From Pseudopithomyces maydicus (lineage: Eukaryota > Ascomycota > Dothideomycetes > Pleosporales > Didymosphaeriaceae): a DNA stretch of 64,000 nucleotides. Numbering within the stretch: position 1 is the first letter of the stretch; each line of letters starts with the position of its first letter. Of this stretch, positions 1 through 11,210 are shown piece after piece. Below the pieces are notes generated by a model. The model did not search any database, was not told the origin of the DNA, and worked only from the letters and a program-made list of their open reading frames with translations. Made by a program: the position numbers and the translations under genes. The stretch covers positions 1,550,001 to 1,614,000 of the forward strand of contig JANTUC010000009.1 of the NCBI GenBank assembly GCA_026873275.1, given 5' to 3'.

Positions 1-253
1 GTACAACCTCATTTGTCGGCCAGTCATCTCTTTGGCCTTGAATTATCTGCCAGAGACATAAATGTTGTTAATCGCCGGGGATCCCAATTCATCTTAAGGA
101 AGCCCAGGAGAGAAAAACATCAATAAATGTGCCGGCCGGACGACTTTCGTTTGAATCAAACGAGCCTCTGAATATTAATAACACAAAGTACAGTAATGAT
201 ACAAAGATATTGTACACAGAACCATCGTGCTCTAAACAAGAGTTTCGATGTCT
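1..253. other. Left edge, no gene seen
   Basis: This is the downstream flank of the COA4-like gene that ends at 254. The open frames here are short and lack codon structure or recognisable motifs. I see no RNA gene or repeat. It probably carries the 3' UTR of the minus-strand gene. Confidence 0.4.
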
Positions 254-793
254 CTACACATCCTTGGTCCCAGTTCGCTTGTCGTTGCCGTGTTTCTTCC
301 AGCATGCGCGAAATATCTCCATCTGCAAAACACCAACTATCAGCATCCGAAGCCAGAATACGCCATTGTATTCATACCAGGAACATAAAATGAGAGACGA
401 GGAAGAGAGTCAAATGTCGATCGCTATGACTGATGCAAGACCCCAGTCTTACTTCGGGTTGATGTACTAACCTCTTTCTTGCACAAGCGCCAATCCTTCT
501 TCTCATAGTAGCAATCCGTGAGCTTCATATTCTCATCTAAAAGACCCAATTAGTATTGTTTTTCTTGTAGACCAATCAACTGCAGGAAAGTGAAAGTCAA
601 TCTGCGTACCTGCGCATCCCGTGCTGTAGATTCGCTTGTCCCTAATTGCCCTACTCGTCAGCCAAGCCTTTCACCATCCACACTTCCCTCTCCACCGCAA
701 CAGAGCAGCAACCGCGCATACGCACCAATCATCCGGCTCATCGTCATCCTGCACCTTGGCCGAGCCTTCCGTTCTCGCTGCTTCGTTCGACAT
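254..793 (-). CDS. COA4: CX9C mitochondrial assembly factor, COA4/CMC3-like
   Basis: This is a small four-exon gene that single-frame ORF calling misses. Exons on the minus strand are 726-793, 610-641, 472-536 and 254-322; the lengths (68, 32, 65, 69 nt) close in phase to 77 residues. The protein has an acidic start, then a WDKRIYSTGC segment, a CYYEKKDWRLC stretch that is a perfect CX9C motif, and a second half with FRACWKKHGN. This matches the CHCH fold of the Coa4/Cmc3 family, small proteins of the mitochondrial intermembrane space imported through Mia40 and needed for cytochrome c oxidase assembly. All introns are GT-AG and 51-149 nt long. The start lies only 120 bp from the divergent BPL1 start. 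The family call comes from motif recall; the gene structure is well supported. Confidence 0.8.
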
Positions 794-913
794 CTTGCCT
801 TCGGGTCTGACGTGGGTGGAAAGAGGCTCGGTGCAGTGACCAGGGCTCAGAGGGATTACGCAGCGGAAAAACGAGACGCCGACGCGCAACCACGGGAAAA
901 GATGGCAGCCAAG
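794..913. promoter_or_regulatory. 120-bp bidirectional promoter, COA4-like / BPL1
   Basis: The two start codons (793 on minus, 914 on plus) face away from each other with 120 bp between them, so both genes must share or overlap their core promoter elements. No clear TATA box is visible. Confidence 0.5.
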
Positions 914-3166
914 ATGAATGTTATGGTTTATTCAGGTACTTTTCCGTTTGACGATGGGATGCGGGCGCCTCTAGATAGCACGTACTGATTCTCCAAAGGC
1001 GATGGAAGCACCACCGAATCGGTCCGGCATTGCCTGTTCACTTTGCGCCGGCTGCTGTCTCCCAGCTATGCAGTTATCCCCGTGACTGGAGAGGTGATCA
1101 TTAAAGAGCCATGGATGGCATCTTGTGCGCTGCTTGTATTCCCCGGCGGTGCCGATTTGGGTTATTGCCGCACACTTAATGGTGAGGGTAACCGCCGCAT
1201 TAGCCGCTACGTCAACAACGGTGGTGCGTACCTGGGCTTTTGCGCGGGAGGGTATTATGGCTCTTCCAAGTGCGAGTTCGAAGTCGATGACCCGAAACTT
1301 GGGGTAGTCGGTGAGAGAGAGCTAGGCTTCTTCCCTGGCGTTTGCCGCGGGTTGGCTTTTGAAGGGTTTGTATATCACTCTGAAGCAGGCGCAAGGGCCG
1401 CCGACGTGAAAATCCATAAGGCAGCCTTCGATGATGCCAAGGAACAGCTATCGGATAGCTTCAAGAGTTATTATAATGGCGGTGGAGTTTTTGTTGACGC
1501 AAAAAACTTCGAGGATCGGGGAGTTGAGATTCTGGCCAGCTACACAGAAGATCTGCACGTCGAATCGGGCAACAGCAAGGCCGCAGTAATATACAGAAAG
1601 ATCGGACAAGGCCACGCCATTCTTACTGGCCCACATCCAGAGTAGGCCACCTTCCCACTACCCTTGCTCCTCTCACTTATCATTACACAGATTTGCTGCG
1701 GCAAACCTCGCCAAGCCCACCAATAACCCAGATTATTCGTCGATCATAGACGCCATAGCTGCAACAGATTCTACCAGGATGGGTTTCATGCGTCTCCTCC
1801 TTTCGAAGTTTGGGTTACGGGTCAATGCTGATGACCAAGCGGTACCGTCCCTTTCCCGCCTGCACCTCTCGTCTCATAAGCCGGCAGGCGTCGCCGACCT
1901 CGCTGCATCGTGGTCCGAGATCTTTACTGTAGTTGACGGGGAGGAGTATATCGTGGACGCAAATGATGTATTTCATTTGAAGAAAGAGAGCGCTGCTTGG
2001 AGTGTCCAGGGCCTGGCTAGAGCTGTTTCGGATGTTTCTATCGAAATATTGCCCAAGGCTCTGGTGGGACAAGAGGATAAGAAAAAGCCCGACATCACAG
2101 AGCAGAGCACTCAAACTACCGTCGAAGGAAAAAGCCAAAGACAAAAGAGGAACAAGTACGCGAGCGCATAGCGTACACAGCATCAGCCAGTCCCGAAAAG
2201 GATCTTGATTACGACAAGATCATCAAGAGAATTGTCCCTCACGAGGAAGAGCTTCCAAACAAACGGGAGACTCCTTACTTTGACCACGAGTCTTACTACG
2301 CAAATCTTGTACACCACCACCAGAAAGCGCAGAATCACAACCCTAGCTTTGGCACTTCTCTACTATACGGCGAAGTTGTGACTTCAACCAACACGTTACT
2401 GGAGAAGAATCCATCGCTTCTGCGCAACCTGCCCACCGGATTCACTGCAACCGCTAGAACTCAAGTAGCAGGTCGTGGTCGTGGATCAAACGTGTGGATC
2501 GCACCCCCAGGTGCTCTCATGTTTTCCACCATCGTACATCACAGCTTCTCCCTAACGCAAAGCGCACCCATTATCTTCCTACAATACATCGCTGCACTAG
2601 CCGTCGTCGAGGGTATCAAGAACTACGCTCCAGGCTACGAGAAGGTGTCTGTAAAATTGAAGTGGCCCAACGACATTTACGCCCAGATTCCCGGCTCTCC
2701 AACCAACCCGCTGGTGAAGGTGTGCGGTATTCTCGTTAATTCAAGCTACTCTGGCACGGACTACTCGCTCACCGTCGGTATCGGCCTCAACCTCGACAAT
2801 CCTCTGCCTACAATCTCGCTCAACTCTCTGCTTAGTACACTAAATCTCAAAGCTATGACGAACGAGAAGCTGCTAGCCAGCATCCTCGCTTCTTTTGAAC
2901 ACCTCTACACGACCTTCTGTAGAGTAGGCTGGAGCATGCAGCTGGAGGAGATTTACTATGAGAACTGGCTGCACAGCGGACAGATTGTGGAGTTGGAGAA
3001 TCACGGTGGGATGAAAGCGAAGGTCAAGGGTATCACTAGGGATTGGGGATTGTTGCTTGCGGAAGAGCTGGGGCCGGGCGACAAGCCGACCGGGAAGATT
3101 GTGAGCTTGCAGAGTGATAGCAACAGGTTTGACTTCTTCAAAGGGTTGATTTCGCGGAAGGTATAG
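914..3166 (+). CDS. BPL1: Biotin protein ligase (one apparent frameshift)
   Basis: Attaches biotin to acetyl-CoA carboxylase and pyruvate carboxylase; essential in yeast. Exons are 914-935, 999-1641 and 1691-3166. The start MNVMVYSG matches the family N-terminus. The N-terminal half is a GATase-like domain with VFPGGAD, GFCAGGYYG and LTGPHPEF motifs. The C-terminal catalytic domain has YGEVVTSTNTLLEKN, the ATP-binding GRGRGSNVW and KLKWPNDIY with the conserved lysine. The reading frame breaks in the variable linker: the upstream frame stops at 2169-2171, while the downstream frame is open from before that point. One extra A in the A5 run at 2131-2135 joins them, giving 713 residues, and all phases then close. 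An intron across the break would need a poor GTCGAA donor. I judge the gene intact in life and the base missing in the sequence. Confidence 0.9.
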
Positions 3167-3633
3167 GATCGAAGGGTCGGTATAGGGCATGGCGTAGCAT
3201 AGTATTGGCCTGCATATATGGCTGACAGTTGTTGGCGACATGAGTTGCCATTACTTGTCCCACTAAAATTCCAAATGTATTGAGATTCGCGACACGTGAG
3301 AAATAATGTGCCATATATTTGTGAAATCAACATTGATCGGCTGCTACTCTGGTGTCTTGTGCAGCCGTCTGGTCATTGTGTTCAGTGGGCGAGTGCACAG
3401 TTCAGTGCCGTTCACAATGACAAACGACATTGTGACTCTCTCAAGCCACAAAAGCCCTTCTCTCAAACGGTGTATGCCTTGACGTATAAGTCGATACTTA
3501 TATCTCGTTTGCTCTATCTTCTAAGTTACACCACAACGCTCTTCGACTTCGACTGCGTTTTCTCTAGGTAATACTCGAAGCAACCTCGTGCCCATATCCC
3601 GTATCCAGTCTCCTCGATTCTTCTCTTATCACG
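3167..3633. other. Intergenic, no gene seen
   Basis: Holds the 3' flank of BPL1 and the 5' flank of the next plus-strand gene. There is a pyrimidine-rich stretch just before the start at 3634, as expected of a fungal leader. No repeat or RNA gene is recognised. Confidence 0.4.
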
Positions 3634-4435
3634 ATGTGGATCTCCAGCACCATTTTCGATAGCTTGGACGAGGCTCTCCTAGCCGCAGAACAGTACGAAG
3701 CCTACCAAGCCGAACTCACCACAAAGAATGGCCCCAATCTCTCAAACACCAATCCCACCATCACAGCTACACCCAAAGGCAGCAGAAAGCGCCCCATCGA
3801 CCTCATATCCAACCCCAAAGACAACCTCACCCCAAGCCCCCCAAGAAAGAAACTCAAAACAACCCACACCCCCAGCTCCCCCTTACCACCACACCTCCGC
3901 CTCACCCTCGCCATCCCTGAAACCCCCTACCCCCACGCCAAACCCCCCACCCTCCTCGCACACTTCCCCTCCTCCTCCTCCTCCTCCTCCTCCCCCTACC
4001 ATCCCCGCCCCCTCAACTACCTCACGCCCCAAGTTCCCCCAAACCCGCGCGTCACCGCCCTCCTCCAAGCCTGCCCCCTCCCCCTTCATCCCGGCCCGCC
4101 TCCCGCCCACGCAGCAACGCCTCGCCGAGCGCACCCTCACCCGAAACATGGCAGCCACGAGCAGCGATCGGGGGGCATTCCTGGCGTGGCGCGCGTTTGC
4201 GCGGCAGAGTCGGTGGGAGCGCGAGATGATGGTTATGTCTGGGTTGGAGTGGGAGGATTGGGAGGATGAGAGGATGGGGGTCGAGAATGGGTTGCCCGAG
4301 TGGAAGAGGGGACGGACGGCGAGGTGGGTGGGGTGGGGGGTTGGGGCTGAGGAGAGGAGGACGCCGGATAGGGGGTTTGAGGGGAGTGAGTGGAGTGAGG
4401 AGGAGGAAGAGGAGGAGCCGGAAGATGTGATGTGA
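3634..4435 (+). CDS. Hypothetical nuclear-type protein (two apparent frameshifts)
   Basis: I do not recognise a family. The N-terminus (MWISSTIFDSLDEALLAAEQ) looks like a short amphipathic helix. It is followed by two basic clusters, SRKRPIDL and PPRKKLK, that resemble a bipartite nuclear localisation signal, then a proline/serine-rich linker. The C-terminal half has a compact, tryptophan-rich helical segment (AFLAWRAFARQSRWERE) and an acidic EEEEEEEPE tail. The two halves lie in different frames. Two neighbouring C5 runs (4074-4078 and 4080-4084) that each lack one base would join them into 267 residues. An intron from a GTCACC donor is possible in phase but has no consensus. Probably a lineage-restricted nuclear protein; function unknown. 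Confidence 0.6.
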
Positions 4436-4752
4436 GGGTTGGTTGAGTATGGGCTGATCTGGTCTTGGTTTCCCATTGTGCGGTTTTCGTCATGAGGACT
4501 TGACAGACGTGTCGACGTGATTGCGACATTTCGTTGTCCTCTTTTTTTTGCTCTAGTATTTCTCTGCATTTGCCCTTTTGCTCGTAGAGAGCAACACTTA
4601 ATATCAATTCCGTTTTTTTTATCACTGATGTTAGCAAGTTACTCTAAGTACCGTGACAAGATTCCCGCTTCGTCCATGAATTTGTATTTGAAACCGCTAT
4701 ATGCTACCATATCTGGTAATCGTCTTGTTCCAGTTCTACCCCATTTCTCCAA
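4436..4752. other. Convergent 3' flanks
   Basis: The space between two convergent genes. It contains T-rich tracts (around 4543-4550 and 4613-4620) that could serve 3' end formation for the plus-strand gene. No gene seen. Confidence 0.35.
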
Positions 4753-6411
4753 TCAAAGCATGTACCGATACCCCTTCTGCATCCTCCTCGCCTTCCCAAT
4801 ATCCACACCCTCCATCTCTGCCGTCTTCTCCAACTTCCTCCTCTCCCCCTCACTTAAATGCACATCCTCGCTCTCCATCCTCTCCAACTGCCGGTTCTGC
4901 ATCTGCAAATACAACCTCAACCCCACGAAGCACGCAAGCGCCAAAAACTCCAGCCCAATGCACACCCCCAGCGCCGGGCGATAATGCGGCGCCGAAGAAG
5001 GAAAGTATGTGAAGGGCGTCCAGATGGACGCAGAGTTGCCGATGCTGTTGATGAAGGCGAGGGCTGCGGCGCGCTTCGCGGGCGGGCGGGGGATCGCGTT
5101 GGAAATCCAGGCGTAGATGGTGCCGTTTTGCGCGAAGACGAAGTTCATGAGGAAGAAGGAGAAGTAGCGGGGGCCGAACGAGTCGGTCGTCATGAATACG
5201 ATGAAGCCGATGGTGCTGACGAAGACGGGATACGTCAGGAACCAGAAGCGGTTGCCGTAGTAGTCGCTCGCGTAGCAGTGCGCGTACGAGTAGAAGACCA
5301 TGAACACGTACGGCGGTGCGACCAGCAGGAGCGAAATTGTCTCGCTGTATCCGAGCGTCTTCGTCAGCGTCGGGAAGAAGTTCTGGAAGCCCGCGGCACC
5401 GGTGATGCCCATGTAGGCGATGGCGAGAAGGTACGTCTTTGGGTCCAGGAACGCCAGCTTCATGCCCCGGATCTGCGACATGCCGCCTGCCTCGTCGACG
5501 TCGGCCTCTGCGGCATCGATGGCGAGACGGCGGTTTGCGATGCGCTTCTCCTCAGGGGAAAGTGCGTTCCAGGTGTCGGGGAAGTCGGGCAGGACGAACA
5601 CGACGCAGATGCCGACGAAGATGGTGATGGCGCCTTCGATGATGTAGAGCCATTGCCATGCTGCCATGCCCCTCTCGCCAGCCAGGCCGTTGAGGATACC
5701 CGCCGCGATGAGATTGCCGAACGCGCCCGAGACGAGGGAGCCGGCGTAGAATATGGCATTGCGTTTGGCGAGCTCTTTCCTGTGGGATGTTAGCGAGCGA
5801 TTCAAGGATTGCCTCACTGGCACTACTGACTTGGTGTACCACTTGGAAAGGTAGAACAATACTCCCGCGAAGAAGGGTGCTTCTACGAGACCGAGTATGA
5901 ATCGACAAGCGACAATGCCTCCATAGCTCTTCACTTGCGACGTGCACGCAGAGACTAGACCCCACGCGATGGTGAAGCAGCCGAGATACAAAGACGGTCG
6001 TCCTACGTAGTTCAGTGCCAGGTTGGAGGGCACCTGCATTAGGATGTATGCCACGAAGAGGATAGACAGCCCAACTTGATACTGGTCTCCCACCAGATGC
6101 AAGTCTTCGACGAGACCCTGGAGTTTGGCAGCCGCATAGTTGTTCCTGCAGTTGGCGGTCAGCACTATACAAGTTGCCGGAGACAGCCGATCTTACCGGT
6201 CAATGTAGTTCATGAGATAGACCAAAATCACCAAGGGCATGATCCGGAGATCGATCTTTCGCATGAGCTTGCGCGCAATTCTTTTTTCCTCGTCGGTCAG
6301 TTCATCATGGGCATCCTCCTGGTGCTCCTCATGGTGCTCCTCCCGTCGAATCGTCTCCGGCTTCTCCGCCTCCCCGATGATGTCATGGTCCCTGTATGTT
6401 TGCTCTGCCAT
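4753..6411 (-). CDS. MFS anion:cation symporter, Dal5/allantoate permease type
   Basis: A plasma-membrane proton-coupled transporter of the major facilitator superfamily. Exons are 6197-6411, 5831-6145 and 4753-5779, coding for 518 residues. The acidic/His-rich N-terminal tail (EEHHEEHQEDAHDELTDEE) precedes helix 1. The family-typical DLRIMPLVILVYLMNYIDR signature at the end of helix 1 joins RNNYAAAKLQG across intron 1. About 12 hydrophobic segments follow, with a large central loop (NALSPEEKRIANRRLA) between helices 6 and 7. This arrangement is characteristic of the anion:cation symporter family (Dal5, Tna1, Seo1 relatives), whose substrates include ureides, nicotinate, biotin-like vitamins and small carboxylates; the substrate here cannot be read. 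The first ATG in frame is at 6411; the open frame further upstream has no ATG. Confidence 0.88.
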
Positions 6412-7072
6412 CTTCAAGTTGCACAGTGGACCCAGCTGGAGCTTGACAAGAATCGTGGGGAAGAGGGCAGTTTACATATGGAGAAGCTTCGAGTCAAGAG
6501 CGGGACAAGCACGCTAGGAGGAAATAAGACCGACCAAGCTCACCGCATGACGGTGTGAGTGAACAGCCGGTGGTGAATAGCTCGAGTAGCTCCACCCCAG
6601 TGGTTCATAGGTAGAGGGCGGGATCCTGCGGTCGGACAAAGAAACAGCGGTGCCTCGTGTGTGCCATGATTCGCTGGTAGCATTTCACAGGCCAATAGCG
6701 GCATGCGGCTTGTACGCCCGCGCGCATCTAACTCGTCATGATCTGCGAGTGCGTTGCCGGCAAAGGGCAGGTCGTTATGCCGCTGACGGGCCGAGCAGGC
6801 CGAACACGAAGAGTGAAGAATGTATGTGGAATGGTAGTATTGAAATACATATGGCTTAAAGAAAGAGGGTGCGACCGTTAAGAAAAGTGGTATATGACAT
6901 GAACGAACTTACTCCCTAGCAGTATGTACAGCAGCAGTGATACCGCAACCCTCCCGGCCAATTGGCTAAAAGCATGGACAATCCTTTCCCCACCAAAACG
7001 AATGATGGTCATCGCCTCGCTTCGCGACTCCATACACCGTACGCCAGAGTAATACACGATACGAACCGAGAT
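6412..7072. other. Intergenic, promoter side of the transporter
   Basis: Contains the upstream region of the MFS gene and the downstream flank of the DUF7053-like gene. No convincing ORF, RNA gene or repeat. Confidence 0.35.
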
Positions 7073-8193
7073 TTATGCGCCGCTAGGCCGTCGGTGGTCG
7101 TAGGGAGAGTATTGGGGCGGCTGTGCGTACTGCTGCTGCATTCGTGCAAAGTCCTGCGGGTTGTACTTGTACTCGTGCTCTCCCTTGCCAGGCCACGCCA
7201 CCTCTTCGAACCGCCGCTTCTCCTCGTGCTCTTCACGCGTCTCTTCCATGGTCGGCAGCTCGGTCATGTACTCTTTGTTGCTGGCGTCCAGCCCAGGCGA
7301 GCGCATACCACCGCTCGAGGCATACGACGTCGGTCGCGAGCTGGTGTCGCTCTGATAAGACCACCGAGTGTCGGACGGATTTGGCGAAGATACCTCCGAG
7401 GTGGTCGAATAACGTGCATCCTGCGGCTGCAGATGCTGTTGTGCATGGTAAAAGTCACCAGGGAGCTCCATCACGACGTTCTGTCCGGATGCCTGTTTTG
7501 GAGGGAGGTGCATCTGTTGGGACGCGAGGAGCGGCGACTGGGGCAACGTGTATGGCTGTTTGGTAGGCGAGAGCGGCGACTCAGAGGTGCGCGAGCGGTC
7601 CGCCGGATTGATGGTCCTCAGCCTTCCGTTTTCCATCATGCCTGATAGAGCCCCTGCATCCAGGAGCTCTGCCTTCTTCAGCATCCTGTCTACCAGGACT
7701 TTGGACGCTGCTTTCATCTCCTTCTTCACAAAGTTGACCATGGTCACGTTGCACTTGATCTCAATGTCCTCGCGCAGATACAGTCCCTCGGGCGGTGCGC
7801 CGATACCCAGCTCGCGAGTCTCGGGTGGCTCGCCTGGTTGGGAGCCGCATATCTGCCATTTGTTCCGCAGGTCTACATTCGCTGGTGCATATGTGTGGGT
7901 CTGCAGTCCCCACGGCATGTCGTGAAAGCATCCTTTGAACTTGATGGTTCCAGATCCAAGTTTGCCGATGCCAGGCACGTACTGGATCCGCTGCGTAATC
8001 TCGTACCAGGTCGCGTAGAATTCGTCGGCAGGCGCATCGCGGGGGCCTTGATGGGCTCGAAGCCCAGCACGAGCGGGTTCAGTTCGATGATCTCGCCATG
8101 ACTGTGGAGTATGTCTATCGCGAGCTGTCGAGGGATGTAGCTCGGGATGGGTGTGATGTTGATGTAGGTCGTCTTCTTCCTTGTGAGGCCCAT
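7073..8193 (-). CDS. DUF7053-like protein (one apparent frameshift)
   Basis: The N-terminal ~210 residues look like a START/polyketide-cyclase-like fungal domain that I recall as DUF7053: MGLTRKKTTYINITPIP, a PRQLAIDILHSH helix, then EFYATWYEITQRIQYVPG and GCFHDMPWGLQTHTYAP. The C-terminal ~160 residues are low-complexity, rich in Ser, Pro, Gln and Tyr, with an acidic EETREEHEEKRRFEE helix near the end. The first 50 codons and the rest lie in different frames; one missing base in the G5 run 8041-8045 (C5 on the coding strand) restores IKAPRDAPADEFYATW and gives 373 residues without introns. The start is the ATG at 8193. The biochemical role of the family is not known to me. Confidence 0.75.
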
Positions 8194-9595
8194 GGTGGCG
8201 GTAGTCGGTGGGGTTGATAACAGGGCGAAACTCTCTACAAAGCCGGTGGACAAGAGCCGTAATATGGTGCTTACTCCCCTTGCCCAGCACTGCACTCGGA
8301 TATGATACTGCCTGGCCTAGATCGACAGCTTGGCCCTAGGGGACACCGCGTCATGCACGTGGCGTATTTCGATGATGTCAGCTGGACTGATAGCCAGGAA
8401 ACAAAAATACCCGAAACGCTCCCTTTGTCCCTTTATCAGCTTTTGGATAGCCTGCAGGCGATGGTCTCAAAGCGATAGCGATCTTCGGCCGTCTGGAGTC
8501 CTGGAGTGTTGTTGTCGCCCTCGAGATTTTTTCACGGCCCCTCTTGTTCCCAGGTTCTTCCCAGACTTATTTTTGGAAATGCTAAGTCAGCGCCGGCCGG
8601 TGAAAGAAGTTTGCAACAGTCGCGAATTGGATCCAACGGGCCTGGGGATTGTTCAGCGGACGGGATGCCGAGTGCCATCTTTATCATGCCTTTCAGCTGA
8701 TCTTTGCTGACCTGTCGCGGCGAAGTAGCCGGCATACCCCACATCCGCCGCTCAACGCCAACCTTGGCGTCTATCCAGAGCTGGGCTGCGCATGCCTGGG
8801 CCGGACTGGGCTGTGCATTGATTTCTTCACGGCAACCCACTCGACGCTGCTGCTGACGGGTTGCGTGGCGGCTTCTATGGGTTTCTGTTGGCTCGCAATG
8901 CACCGGTAGTATCGGTAGCCGTAGTCTACCATCAACCTGGATCAGATTACTATCGAGCTCTTCCATGTAGCGCGGGACAGAATCAAAACCCGGACCAACT
9001 CGGCTCAAGACAAGAGCTCAGATATGGTCTGGTGATCTTTGCGAAATGGTGACCGACAACTTCCACAAGGTACGGTCAAACCGCTGTGTGTGGCTGCAGT
9101 TGCGGTCTACGGGTACCCCGTGGGCATGCAGTCACCAGCTGAGCAGCCACCCCATGTTCGCAAAAACCAGCCCTGAGTTTGGAATCATACGAGAGATACC
9201 CTGCTTTCACTTCTCCAAGCGCTTCGAGCTGTCTCGGCGTAACTAAACCCATGCACCTCAAGGGGGCATATCAATCTGGATGTAATTTTATCGCACATTT
9301 GATCGAACGGAAGCGAACAAGAAAATTCGCGGCTGTCATGCTTTCGAGTTCCGTATATTGTTAGACCACTGCCCTGGCCGTGGGATTTGCACCAGGTTAT
9401 CTCAGACCCAACACGCGGACAACCGCTAAAGGTCTTACGGAGGTAGCCCCCTTGCGATCCTCTTGTCGCAAAGACGCGCAACACTTTTAGCGCCAGACCC
9501 GCAGAGATGCTCAAGGCGCAAAGCTGTAAAGTGTTCTGTGAAACGCTCTCTGAGCGCCAGCGAGGCGTTTTTTGTAGGGGGCGCCTTTCGACTGG

Positions 9596-9710
9596 CAAAA
9601 GGCGTTCGTGAACGAGGCGTAGGGGGTGTCGGCCCCAAATCAAAACACACAGCCCTGAGGGACAGTCGATCAACGAGCTTTCTTAAATACATGGTGTTTT
9701 GAGTAAATAG
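9596..9710 (+). repeat. Dispersed repeat, copy 1
   Basis: About 115 bp that match 11098-11210 in the same orientation. Shared blocks include ACACACAGCC, CAATCAACGAGCTT-like and AAATACATG. Differences are mostly transitions. This copy is the more GC-rich of the two. Confidence 0.7.
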
Positions 9711-11097
9711 CCGTACCATCAGCCTGTGCAGTCATCAGACTAGTCTAATAATTGCAACTTTACTCTTGCAAATGCGACAGAACTACTCCAATAAAGCCTT
9801 GTTTGCTATATATACTAAACTGTAACTCATAAGAAGTATTTATAAATAAAATAGACAGCACACCACGATTCAAGAACTACCGGTAGCTGTGAGAGCAATT
9901 TGACGCCATCCTTTGACCGCGCATCTTACGAGCAGCGTCGTATTCGCCCTGACCGGAGGGTAGCAGCGCCAGGCGACCTTATTCGGCTGACTAATGGACA
10001 AGCAATCCTCGAGCTTTGCAGGTGAACTCTCCGCACAATCTTCCCTCTACACATGGATGCTCAGAACCGAGAAACACTACCCCATGGGGAAGCTATTCGG
10101 CTTTGTTTCCGCTTCAGACCCTAGGACATTCCCGGCGAGCCATGCGCTCGTTCAATAACAGTTGCCCGATGCTTTCATGCAAGATAATTCCAAAAGGAAG
10201 TTCGACTGGGGAAAATATCATGTCTATACACTAGCAGGCTTAGATAAGGAAAAATCAGATAGGAAGCTGTCTATGTTCCTTTACGTCAACAAGCACGCAA
10301 ACTCTACATTTCAGACCCTTCTTTGCTACCGGGTCGAAGGACGCCGAATGTATGGTGTCCCCTCTGCAGTGTGCATCTAGGTGATGGAACACGCAAGAAA
10401 TTTACCAGGACGAATTTTAATGGCGCGCGCAATCACTCAGATCTGCTCGTCTGGGACGGGCGTGACCCGACATAGCTTGGAAGAAACACTGTACACCTAC
10501 CTAGTATGCCCGGAAGTCCAAACCATGGACCATCGAATGGTAAATTGAAGAAGGGTAGCACTACTCAATCATCAGTGGCATATTTAAAGAGCATTAATCA
10601 CACAAAGTTTGCAGTATGGCGTTAGATATTACAGCTCAAAGGAGTCAATTATTCAACAATTTATACCTATCACAATTCCCTTCCACATAAACATGCTACT
10701 GTCTTATCACAATACATCCAAAAAAATGAAAACCAAATTATCTACAAATCTAAGTTTCTTGCCTTGAGACCTTTTATCCAATTACATTATTTCGTCGTGT
10801 TCCTTGGTTATCGACTTGCCAGGTAGAGTGCGAGGATAGGGCTGCCAGTACACAGGCTTCATAGCTATGGTCGCATGAACAAGCTTTCTTTCCCCCAGAA
10901 GCTTCCTGTCCCAAGAATAAGAAACGGCCTATACTATTGCCGTCTGGTCTACGTAACCCTTCTCCATTGTGCTTCTGCATCGCATTCATGTTCAGGACAG
11001 TATCTGGCTTACAGTCAGTCATCTGCTCGGTACGGCTCCTATCCTTTGTCGGGTGATTTGCTGTATGCCACCCATCTGGTCGTATCACGCTGCTAAA

Positions 11098-11210
11098 GCA
11101 AAAGACGCTCGTAAACGATGCGCAGAGGTGTCAGACCCTGAATTGAAACACACAGCCTTGAAGGGTAGTCAATAAACGAGCTTTTTCAAATACATGCTGT
11201 CTTAGATATA
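11098..11210 (+). repeat. Dispersed repeat, copy 2 (more AT-rich)
   Basis: Aligns along its length with 9596-9710 with few gaps. Most differences are C-to-T or G-to-A relative to copy 1, the pattern expected of repeat-induced point mutation on an old repeated element. I see no ORF or terminal inverted repeat that would name the element. Confidence 0.65.

Noticed and set aside
2121..2199. An intron in the BPL1 linker
   Set aside because: A GTCGAA donor and GAAAAG acceptor would be in phase, but neither fits consensus, and the region reads as coding on both sides of the A5 run.
3634..4435. An intron with a GTCACC donor joining the two frames of the hypothetical gene
   Set aside because: It works in phase, but the donor and branch site are poor. 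Two short C5 runs explain the break as well, and match the pattern of the other genes.
4858..5793. A 311-codon plus-strand frame across the transporter gene
   Set aside because: An antisense shadow of the transporter, whose protein is unmistakable.
9185..9673. Minus-strand frame of 162 codons in the gene-poor region
   Set aside because: It overlaps the dispersed repeat, has no motif or intron signals, and an equally long frame lies on the other strand.
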